The position numbers and the translations under genes are program-made. From contig CALZFC010000041.1 of assembly GCA_945643635.1 (NCBI GenBank), forward strand, positions 3,767,001 to 3,831,000: a stretch of 64,000 bases of DNA. The letters run 5' to 3'. The DNA is from Allodiplogaster sudhausi. Lineage: Eukaryota > Nematoda > Chromadorea > Rhabditida > Diplogasteridae. Positions 55,393 through 64,000 of this stretch are shown here, one piece after another (within the stretch, counting starts at the first letter, position 1; every line of letters begins with the position of its first letter). Below the pieces are notes generated by a model that saw nothing but the letters and a program-made list of their open reading frames with translations, had not been told where the DNA came from and made no database searches.

Positions 55393-56388
55393 ATGTCCTC
55401 CTCTGACCCTGTTTCCCCTTCTGATATGAGCTCTCGGCTGCTTTCTCTCTTCCAGAAGGTCAAGAGGAAGCGCCTTCCTGATTCCACGCCGTCTTCCCCG
55501 TCCACTTCCGAAGCTGCGAGCGACGCCGACCAACTCGTGAATTTCCTCGACGGCCTCGTCGACCGAAACAACTCCCTCGAGGCGGACAACTCCGCCCTCA
55601 AGCAACAGTGCCAGGAGCAGCAGGCAGCCATCTCAGATCTCCAAAGTCAGCTCAAAGTTTCTCATCCTCTCGCTCCCCCCACTACTGCTCCGCCGGGAAA
55701 TCCCGATGTCCAGATGGCCTCCCCACCCCGCCCCTCCTCTGCTGCCGCACTTCCTTCCCCTTCGGCAACCCAGATACCCTCTGGTGATTGGGATTTCGCA
55801 AAGGAAACCCCAGAGGAGCGTGATGACCGGAAGGAGAGGCTCCGTTCCTTGGTCCTTTCCGGTCTCCCTCTCTCCCAGGCCCCCTCCTCCATCGATGGCG
55901 TCATCCGCGATCGCGATGCAGTCCTGGAGATGCTGGCTGGACTTGGAATCCCCGCTCTCCCCGTATCCGTCTACAGGCTGCGTGCTAAGCCGGGCGTCAT
56001 CCCGTTGCTTAAAATCGTTATGCCCACGTCTGAGTCCCAGCTACAGACCCTCCGGGCAGCCCGCCGATCCCTCCGTTCCCTGGCTGGCTTCTACCGCTGC
56101 TACCTCCGACCGAGTCTCACACTCGCGCAGCGTGGCATTCAGCCCCGCCCTCGTGGTCCGCCACCGGACTTCTTTTCCTTCTACTCGAGGCCACGCCAGC
56201 AGATCCAGCTCGATTCCAGACAGCCAGTGCGAGACCGCAACAATACACAGCCTCCCCGCCAACGGTCTCGAGTGACCTCTTACCGCACTCCCCCTACCCC
56301 TCTCTTGCATCAAACCTTCCCTCCGCCGCTGAATTTCTTTCACAGCAATCCATATGCCCCCCTCTACAACTATCACTCACAAAACTAG
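55393..56388 (+). CDS. LINE ORF1 protein (331 aa)
   Basis: Intact ORF. Ser-rich N-terminus, coiled coil around residues 45-90 (FLDGLVDRNNSLEADNSALK and QQAAISDLQSQLK), Pro/Ser-rich linker, and an RRM-like nucleic-acid-binding region (LRSLVLSGLPLSQ, DAVLEMLAGLGIPALPVSVY, LKIVMPTSESQLQTLRAARR). The C-terminus is Arg/Pro-rich. Its role would be trimerising RNA-binding chaperone of the element (family knowledge). The start MSSSDPVSPSDMSSR was chosen as the first ATG after the repeat leader. Confidence 0.75.
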   Translation: MSSSDPVSPSDMSSRLLSLFQKVKRKRLPDSTPSSPSTSEAASDADQLVNFLDGLVDRNNSLEADNSALKQQCQEQQAAISDLQSQLKVSHPLAPPTTAPPGNPDVQMASPPRPSSAAALPSPSATQIPSGDWDFAKETPEERDDRKERLRSLVLSGLPLSQAPSSIDGVIRDRDAVLEMLAGLGIPALPVSVYRLRAKPGVIPLLKIVMPTSESQLQTLRAARRSLRSLAGFYRCYLRPSLTLAQRGIQPRPRGPPPDFFSFYSRPRQQIQLDSRQPVRDRNNTQPPRQRSRVTSYRTPPTPLLHQTFPPPLNFFHSNPYAPLYNYHSQN

Positions 56389-56399
56389 GTCAGGTCAAT

Positions 56400-58300
56400 C
56401 GAAGGAATAGCAGTAGAACAGTAGACCTAGTTCTGTTCAATTCTCGCTCTATTTGCAACAAAGTTTCAGAATTATCACTTCTGTTGAAGCAGAATTTCTC
56501 TGTAATTTGCATCACTGACACTTGGTTGAAATCCACTATTCTAGACTCCTTCCTTCTTGCAGATAATTCTAATGAGTACATCTGTTATCGTAAGGATCGT
56601 TATAGACGAAAAGGCGGCGGAGTAGCTATTATTATCTCATCTAGTATTTCTGCAAAAATAGTATTTTCTGTGTCTCATCCAAATTCTTTTGAATTACTCG
56701 CTCTTGACCTATATTTGAACAATGACACTATTCGTTTAGTTAACGTTTACCGAACCCCCTCTTGCACGACCGAGGCAATTCCCTCCTAGTAAAGCAGCTT
56801 AGAGACCTCTCCACCTGCGCGCATCCCACAATAATATTGGGCGATTTTAATTTTCCCGACCTTACATGGAGTGGTTCTTCCTTGCCCCAAGGTGTGTCAG
56901 CTCAAGCTAGGCTCTTCTTTGATTTTGTTAGCTCTTCAAATCTTGCTCAACACACCCCGTCGGCCACATGCAACAAGCATATTTTAGACCTCCTTTTATC
57001 AAATACCCCTGGCTTACTTACAAATGTCTCCCTCCTCCCACCTTTTGCTTCCTCGGACCATTTATCTCTTTCAGTATCCATCAATATTGTGCACTCGCGC
57101 CCTCTTTATACTTTTGTACGTGACTATCGTAATGCTGATTATGAAGCCGCTATCTCCTTCCTGCTCAGTCAAGAGCTCCCCTCTCAGCATTACAGAACCC
57201 TTGATATTGATGTTATGTATTGCCAGCTTGAGCCATCTCTTAGATTAGTCGAATCAATGTTTATCCGTTATAAGCGTGTTCGCCTAAATGGCGAAAGACT
57301 TCCCGAACACATTCATCGTCTTCGCTCGAAGAGATTCGAAGCATGGCAACAATCTTTGATTTTAAAGACCCCTGAATCTTTATCAAATTTTGCACGTATA
57401 AATAAGCTGTATAACTCGCGTGTAAATAAGTATGCTAGAAGTATAGAGAAGAATATTATAGACTCTAAGAACCTCAGTATCTTCTATCGTTATGTCCGAA
57501 CGCGAGTGTCTGATAAGTATCGAATTGTTGACATACTTACTGATAGTTTAGGTAATGATGTTGTTCAGGATGCCGAAAAGGCTGATCTCCTGGCTGAAAC
57601 CTTTGCCAAGTATTTTGTGTCCGATAATGGTGTTCTCCCTCCCTTTCCTCCTACATCCCCCCGAACCCCCCTCCCGTTTACTTTAAACTTTGCTAGACAT
57701 GTTATTTGCAACACTATTGAACGATGGTCAAATTCCTCATGTAAAACCCCCGACAATTTTAATATGTATTTTATAAAACAACTAGCCGTACCTATCAGCC
57801 TTTCTCTCGAATATATATTCAATTACTCGTATGTAAATTCTGTGGTACCTAGTATTTGGAAGCGCTCAATCATAGTCCCAATTCGTAAAAAGCCCCCATT
57901 TAGTGACCCAAGCAATTATCGACCGGTTAGCATAACTTGTTTCTTTTCTAGAGTTTTTGAGAGATTGTTGTGCCGTGAATTTCATAGCTGGTGCGAGTCC
58001 TCGGATATATTACCGGACGAACAGTATGGTTTTCGTAGGAAGCGCTCAATAGAATTACAAATGCTAGATGCCCTCGAATATTGGACCCGTTCTCTCTCCT
58101 TTCAACGAACCAGTGATGTTGTTTATTTTGACCACTCCAAAGCATTTGATAGAGTTAGCCATCCAAAGCTTTTGTATAAACTGCAACATCTTAAGTTTCC
58201 ACCTCTTGTAATGAAATGCCTTTTTAACTGACCGATCTTTTGCTGTACGGTAGGAGATGCCATGTCTAGATCCCATATTGTAACTAGTGTCAATGGCCGC
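56400..58300 (+). pseudogene. LINE ORF2: endonuclease and partial reverse transcriptase, frameshifted
   Basis: Endonuclease parts NSRSICNKVSELSLLLKQNF, VICITDTWLKS, GGGVAIIIS, LVNVYRTPS, then (after a frame change near 56765) HPTIILGDFNFPDLTW and SSDHLSLSVSI. Reverse transcriptase parts WKRSIIVPIRKKPPFSDPSN, YRPVSITCFFSRVFERLL, DEQYGFRRKRS and motif A VVYFDHSKAFDRVSH. A second frame break is near 58228, and the sequence stops before the catalytic xxDD motif. The open frame overlaps the end of ORF1. Confidence 0.8.
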
Positions 58301-61010
58301 GCAGGACTTTCGCGCCATCGTCAACGCTTCCTTGCGAAGCTGAAAGTACCCATTTTGCTAGCAATGAATGAGCAGAAGGCAAAAGGCATCGTCACGAACA
58401 CATGCTTCGCTGCAGACGTCCTTCGGAGCCGCCGTTGTAGTCGGACCGCCAAAGACGGGCTAAATTGATTTACAAGTGTGTAATTTGAAATGGTGACTTA
58501 TGGTAGATCACGAATACCTTGCACTCCTTTAGTTGTCCTGGCACTGTAAAAAGGAAGAAGCTTTACATGTTTGTATGTATGAGAGGAGTAAAGAAAAGTG
58601 AGCCGTTAATTTTTTTAAATTACCACAATTGATCTCCAATTTGTCCTCGACGTATTCGAATCCTTGCAGGCGCCATCCGTTGCTGAGATGGCAGTCGATG
58701 TAGTCGACGGCTTCCCATCCATACGCACTTTTAACCTTAATGTTTAAACAGATTAACTACTCTTGTTATTAGCATCTATTTAGTGAATTGAAATGGCTGA
58801 CAAAGAGTTGATATCCTTGTTCGCAGCTGTAGAGCAGACAATTCGTGGTTGCATGGGTGCAGGTGACGAGTTTATTCTTGTCGCACAGGAAACCGATTGG
58901 GCAGCTCGTCGAGACCGGCGGAGTTGGACACATTGAGCAGCCGACTGAGATGGCAGCAAATATTTTATTTTTATTAGTAATTTTAATTTTAATTAATAGC
59001 TGCAAAAATGCTAATAGAATGAACCTTTTATAATATAGGTGAAGATTTAAAGTATTTAAAAAAAATATAATTAAGTGTAAACAATTGTAAACAAAAGTGT
59101 ACTAAGATTATATGAAGGCGAGAAAAAGGCATTGCAAATAAATATGTATTTGCTATACTTGGAAAATGGGCAAAGATTTTTAAAGTATTAAAAAAAGATA
59201 ACTAAATGTTTAAAAATAAGTGTACTACAATTGTATGAATGCGAAAAGGACACTATTGAAATTATAGTAAGTGTATTTGACATACTTGGAAACTGCGCAC
59301 ACGTTGCGGGCCTGGTCGGCTCGATAAAGGATCGCTTGCCCTCGAAGACGCCCGTCCACCTGTTGCAGATTGCGCAGCTGAGGTAGTCGAAAGAGAGACG
59401 GCGATTGTCCTCTTCCACCTACATAAAGTCAGTCTTCTTTATTTGACTTGAATGTTTCTTGGAACTTTATCGTTTCGAATAAAAAAAATTAGAAAAAAGG
59501 TCGTATTCCAAACTGTAAATTTTGATCTCCTTTATAACGTTCTTCCTGATTCATCACACCTGAAGCATTCCGGCGTCGCACGCCATGACAAGGCAGCCCG
59601 GGCGGAAGTGAGGACGAGCTTGCAAGAAGCGACCATCGCACACCTCACAAAGGACATTTATATTTTGAGAGAAATCGTAATCGTCCTTATGGATGTGCAT
59701 ATTTACATACATACAAATGTATTCCCTTGCCAATAACAAGCCAAAAAAACGACTAGGAAGTAATATCGGCGATCGAATCATAAGCTAGCGGAGAGAAAAA
59801 AACCTGGAAGTTGGCGCACGGCAAGGAAGTCGTAGTCATCCGTAAGCAAGTTTTCCTGCATGCCACTACAAGGCACGCTCTATTTATTGAAAACATCTAG
59901 CTAAAGGCATGCTATTTCACGCCAGTTGGAAATGCATTAAAAAGAGACGGACCGCACGTGATGGAAAGCTCAGTCGGCCAAAATCCATCGAATTCATCGC
60001 AAGCCATTTTGAATTGTACTTTGCCTAAACAGACAAGAAATGTGTGCTCTTGCAGTATACTAATGTAAGAAACATCAAACACCAATATTTGTTGTTACTT
60101 TTCTGTTACCGCAATTTTTTCATGCATTCACAGATCTACTCTATTTTCCCATGATCTCCCGCGAAGAAGGATACTGTATCCTGACAGCGAGAATAGATCC
60201 GCGTGCGCAGCGGGTTATCCCGCATCCAGTCTCCAAGTCGTTTGACTGCTGAATCTGAGAAGAATCGCACGAACTGGATGAAGGACACTGCGTGGACTTC
60301 GCTGGCTGCTGGCAAGTTGCGCACGGATGACTGCCTGAATTGTGGAATTGTGGGGATACTTCGACATTGTAGTTCCTTTTATTTTTATCTCCTATTCCGA
60401 CACTGTTTTGTTGTTCATAAATATATACACATATTAAAAAATTGAAAAATCATGATTATTACTTTATATTACATATGTTTACATATACATACATACATAG
60501 TATATGTGATTTTTAAAAACAGAAAAAATATTATTGTAGATCTTCGTGCCCTTTTAAATGCTTAGAAAAATAGGCTTATATTATGTATTAGCTCACTTAA
60601 TGCTCTTCTGCATGCTATCTTTGTATTGGGGTCGTAGAACTTCTTCTGCTTGTTCACATCGTATCCTATCCATCTTCCCGCCTCGCAGATCAAGTAATCG
60701 GCAGATAACTCATTTCCGGTAATTACCTGCAGTGAGAGCGTTCTTCAAATGCTAACTAGAAATCAACAAGCAAAGTTAATGTTCGGACTGGTCTAATTAT
60801 AAATTATCATCTTAATATTCTTTAAAACTTAAAATTTATATAAAAAGTTAAATAAATAATTGAAAAAACAAGTACCTGAAGGATTCCTTTTCTGCACGAA
60901 GTCGTGCGGCAACCACTAATGTAATGGTCACGCTGCACGATGAATTCCGGATTGCAGTCCTGCAATTATACCGCTTAAAGGAGGTCTCCGGCGAATAAAT
61001 AATCTTTCGC
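58300..61010 (-). pseudogene. VWD/FReD paralog, inverted middle modules
   Basis: Reverse-complement counterpart of about 44400-47480. Reading leftwards from 60960: FIVQRDHYISGCRTTSCRKG (about 60955-60873), DYLICEAGRWIGYDVNKQKK (about 60725-60604), CATCQQPAKSTQCPSSSSCD (about 60335-60130), FDGFWPTELSITCGPSL (about 60040-59945), ENLLTDDYDFLAVRQLP, VCDGRFLQARPHFRPGCLVM (about 59650-59554), RLSFDYLSCAICNRWTGVFE (about 59415-59285), CPTPPVSTSCPIGFLCDKNK (about 58965-58776), WEAVDYIDCHLSNGWRLQGF (about 58745-58622) and KDVCSEACVRDDAFC up to the LINE junction. Several modules are better preserved here than in the forward gene. No start, VWD core, EGF or fibrinogen part is attached. Confidence 0.8.
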
Positions 61011-61194
61011 TTGTCGTTTTATTTGATCAGGTTGAGCAAGAAACTTCTATTGCAAGTGTCCTAAAGTCACGAAAATCCCTTAGTCCTGAGAAAGTTAACA
61101 TTTTAATTGGTGAATTCAGCCATGACTGATATTCGAAATTCCCGCCATTAAAAAACAATTGGCATAGCAAAACCCTCGCCGCTGGTGATACTAC

Positions 61195-61280
61195 ACGCGT
61201 GGCCCGTGCCAGGCCTTATGGTTAAGCGGGCACGGCCCGGGTGGGTGGGAAGCAAGCCGGGCCGGGACGGGCACTACCTA
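61195..61280. repeat. GGCCCGG-rich patch
   Basis: CGTGGCCCGTGCCAGGCC, GCACGGCCCGGGTGGG and GCCGGGCCGGGACGGGC within AT-rich DNA, like the patches at 38122, 52575 and 52898. Confidence 0.5.
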
Positions 61281-61285
61281 CAATA

Positions 61286-62885
61286 TACAGTACCGTCGGA
61301 AAGTCTATGAACTATTGGTTTTTCATTCATAATTTCCTTCAAAGTGTATGAAAGTTAATGAAATTTTCAGGGTTGCTCTTTTGTAATAATAGATCTTCAG
61401 TAGCCGAATATTGGACTCATTGATCCACTACAAAGCGAAATAAAAATCAATAACTCAAATTACAAGGGTTGCATGTTTAGACGTGCTGGATAAAATGGTT
61501 TATTTCCTTGGTATTCGGTAAGTTTTTATCGGACAAATGGTTTATCTGCATGCTAGAACATCTCTGCGATAACTTTTTGGTCTAGTCGATATTTAATCAC
61601 ATGTTTTTACATGCGGCCAGCCTCCAGTGCCAGATCCATGCAGTCGGCCTGAGATGCAGAAGGTTCAGGAGGACAAAATCTATCATTTACTACAATATCT
61701 ATAATAGTCATGATGTCCATTTATTCGGAGGTGATCATTGAACTTATTCACATCGTTATTATAGCAGTAGAAAATACATGTTGACTGGTTATGCACGCTA
61801 TAACCACTGTGGACAACTTTCGTCCGCAGTCTGGACCAACTTAAAGTGACGCTATGCGGGAGTCTGATTTTCTAAAACGGGTTTACCAATCTCAAAAAAA
61901 TAGTTAATAGCCTTCTTCATGATCGATAGCCTTAGTTCTTTCCTGGCTTTAAGAGACCACCAGATAAAGTAGATCGTTTGAATGCACTCCTGGCATAGTG
62001 CAGTTCGGTGTCTTTAAAGGCAGGAAACTAAACCCGAACTTTTTTTTTAGATCGTGTCGAAAATCACTATAATCTATACATCAGAGTGTTCTGCAATTAT
62101 TTTAATCTCAATTAGCCAGTTTAATGTTGTGATTGTTTTAAAACACACAGATGGCAAATACATCGTACTACTCTATGCAAGGGTGCCGTCAAACGATCTA
62201 CTGTCCTAGTGGACTCATGAAGACAGTGAATAAATAAAGATTCTGAACGTGGAAAAACCTATTAACTATCGTTATAGATAGGCAAGAGAGTTTTTGAAAT
62301 ACGTACTCCTTCACAAGATCACTTTTAGTAAGTTTGCACTGCGGACGAAAGTTGACAGCAGTGTCCAAAGTGTGCATAAATAGTTAGCATCTAATTTCCA
62401 CAGATCAAGTAAGCGCCTGAATTAGTTCAATGATCACCTCCAAAGAAATGGACATTATGATTATTATAGATTTTATAGTAAATGATCGATTTTGTCCTCC
62501 TGAACCTTCTGCATCTCAGGCCGACTGCATGGATCTGGCACTGGAGGCTGGCCGCATGTAAAAACATGTGATTAAATATCGACTAGACCAAAAAGTTATC
62601 GCAGAGATGTTCTAGTATGCAGCTAAACCATTTGTCCGATAAAAAGTTACCGAATACCAAGGAAATAAACCATTTTATCCAGCACGTCTAGATATGCAAC
62701 CCTTGTAATTTGAGTTATTGATTTTTATTTCGCTTTGTAGTGGATCAATGAATCCAATATTCGGCTACTCAATAATATCTATTATTACAAAAGAGCAACC
62801 CTGAAAATTTCATTTATTTTCATACACTTTGAAGGAAATTATGAATGAAAAACCAAAAGTTCATAGACTTTCCGACGGTACTGTA
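61286..62885. mobile_element. Foldback element FB-C (1.6 kb)
   Basis: Starts TACAGTACCGTCGGAAAGTC and ends with its reverse complement. The arms match for most of their length (for example AGGCTGGCCGCATGTAAAAA in the right arm against TTTTTACATGCGGCCAGCCT in the left). Centre near 62085. TA flanks each end. No transposase ORF and no tRNA-like module seen. Shares its terminal 12 nt with the adjacent FB-D. Confidence 0.85.
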
Positions 62886-63299
62886 TGTACAGTACCGTCC
62901 AACATTGTTGGGTCCGAAATTAATCCGATTAATTAAATTAATTTAAATAATTCAAACTGGAATGCGAAGTGCTGATTACATGCCGTGCGATTTCGTCGGA
63001 GGGTTTTATGTCTTTTTTCATTGCGCGTCACCTTAGAAAAACCGTTTTTCAAAATATGCCGAAATGACAAAGATCTGACAATTTTTCAATGCTACGCTGT
63101 TTAGTGGAATTTTTTACGGGGTGTTCGGCTGAGAAAGCAGCTGGCTGAATCCAGCAGCCAAACTACAAACAACAAATTAGAGTGAAATTTTCTAAGCGCT
63201 TCTTATTTTGTTTGAGTTTCTACCTTTGTTTTGCTTGAGTTACTTATCATATTTGGGTATAAATGATAAGAAAAATGGAAAATTAGATTTTCTTTAGCG

Positions 63300-63395
63300 A
63301 GCAAAAAATTTGCTCCCACGGAGATCGAACACCGGACCTTGAGTTTCCCAGCCAAACGCTGTCGCAATACACCACACTCAACTTGGAAGAAATGG
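63300..63395 (-). repeat. tRNA-like module in FB-D; mirror at about 63900-63990
   Basis: The minus strand reads GTGGTGTATTGCGACAGCG (box A/D-arm-like), then GGTCCGGTGTTCGATCTCC (box-B-like). The right arm carries GTGGTGTATTGCGATAACG and GGTTCGGTGTTCGATGCTC. A different tRNA ancestor from those in FB-A is likely. Confidence 0.5.
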
Positions 63396-63534
63396 AATGT
63401 ATCTTTACTAGCACATTGTCCGCAGCCTCACCAATGACGATTCAAGGGGCGCGTCTGGTTAATTTTTGCAAACGTAGACCTCCCAACGCACTGCAACGCT
63501 TTTCGTTGAAACAAGTTGACAATCTCTGCCATCA

Positions 63535-63850
63535 ACCTCTCTCTCTTCACTGTCTCTCTCATTCTCTCTCTCTTCCTCTCTTTACTGTCTCTCTCATTCT
63601 CTCCCTCCCTCTCCCTCTCTTTACTGTCTCTCTCATTCTCTCCCTCTCTTTACTGTCTCTCTCTTTCTCTCTCGTTCACACATACTCTCACTCTCCCTTT
63701 CTCTCTCTCTATCTCTCTCTCACTCTTTCAATCTATCCCCTCCTCTCTTTCTCTGTTGTTCTCTCTCTCTCTCTCTCGTTCAATATATCTCTCTCAGTCT
63801 TGTTTTATCTCTCTCCTTCTCCCCCTCTATCTCCTCTTATTTCGATCTTC
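63535..63850. repeat. CT-rich microsatellite at the FB-D centre
   Basis: Interrupted (CT)n with TTTACTGTCTCTCTCATTC repeated several times. Creates spurious Ser/Leu-rich ORFs. Confidence 0.9.
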
Positions 63851-64000
63851 TTCATTCCAAGAGATAACTGTTTCGGGTCAGGATAGAAAAGGTACATTCT
63901 TCCATTCTCAAGTTGGTTGTGGTGTATTGCGATAACGTTTGGCTGGGAATCTCAAGGTTCGGTGTTCGATGCTCTGGGGAAGCAAGTTTTTTGCTCGCTA

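Larger units (their letters stand above)
55176..58300 (+). mobile_element. LINE retrotransposon (CR1/Jockey-like), 3'-truncated
   Basis: 5' tandem repeats, ORF1 and an AP-endonuclease/reverse-transcriptase ORF2 in the usual order. It ends abruptly inside the reverse transcriptase at about 58300 and joins the inverted paralog segment. LINEs are normally 5'-truncated; the intact 5' end with the 3' end missing indicates a later deletion or rearrangement. Confidence 0.85.
62888..64000. mobile_element. Foldback element FB-D, left part (runs off the window)
   Basis: Starts TACAGTACCGTCCAACATTG two nucleotides after FB-C ends. The segment at about 63296-63395 pairs with 63900-64000 in reverse (TAGCGAGCAAAAAA against TTTTTTGCTCGCTA), so the centre is near 63648, inside a CT microsatellite. 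The right end is expected near 64408 by symmetry. Confidence 0.75.

Noticed and set aside
63383..63935. Long Ser/Leu-rich ORFs (also at 40162-40482, 28467-28757, 18175-18425)
   Set aside because: They are translations of CT/AG microsatellites, open in several frames at once, without starts in context or motifs.

Overview
The window is animal nuclear DNA, most likely from a nematode or a close ecdysozoan relative (inference). It has split genes with short introns ending in T-rich TTTCAG acceptors, AATAAA signals, a DEG/ENaC channel, a White-type ABCG transporter, a nematode-style ML-domain protein, a Gly/Tyr/Trp-rich secreted peptide like nematode antimicrobial NLPs, long CT/AG microsatellites and many mobile elements. 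Several ATGs follow a splice-acceptor-like sequence by 0-4 nt, which fits spliced-leader trans-splicing. Nothing looks bacterial: no operons, CRISPR arrays or intact rRNA/tRNA genes were seen. Exon models below are mine, built from splice sites, reading phase and protein motifs.

Layout. 1-1684: 5' part of a DEG/ENaC channel gene (minus), running off the left edge. 3697-5584: unrecognised multi-exon gene (minus). 5769-10013: complete 23-exon ABCG half-transporter (plus). 10.5-13 kb: repeats and coding remnants. 13660-16825 and 17527-20788: two tandem paralogous 4-exon genes for small secreted Cys-rich proteins; each has a giant palindrome in its third intron. 21.4-23.3 kb: a repeat, a small basic coiled-coil gene and a 58-residue secreted Cys-rich peptide. 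24154-26017: PDZ-domain gene (minus). 27198-28116: unrecognised gene (plus). 28.2-32.3 kb: pyrimidine-rich DNA, a dispersed repeat and a decayed element resembling a viral glycoprotein. 32889-33341: Gly/aromatic-rich secreted peptide. 34441-37167: 15-exon gene of unknown function. 38501-39935: ML-domain (MD-2/NPC2-like) secreted protein (minus).

41811-50073 holds a mosaic extracellular gene: signal peptide, VWD domain, Cys-rich modules, EGF-like modules and a fibrinogen-related C-terminus. A broken paralog follows. Its 5' part lies forward at 53.7-55.2 kb, a LINE lacking its 3' end sits at 55.2-58.3 kb, and its middle modules lie inverted at 58.3-61.0 kb. Between the two is a PIF/Harbinger transposon with terminal inverted repeats and a TTG target duplication (50272-51938). 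The right edge (61286-64000) holds two adjacent foldback elements.

Themes. (1) Three foldback elements share the terminus TACAGTACCG, and two carry tRNA-like box A/B modules in both arms. (2) Several neighbours encode small secreted Cys-rich, Gly-rich, lipid-binding or lectin-like proteins, compatible with a defence or secretory neighbourhood (inference). (3) Gene decay and duplication are visible: an orphan ABCG exon, the split VWD gene and a broken viral-like ORF.
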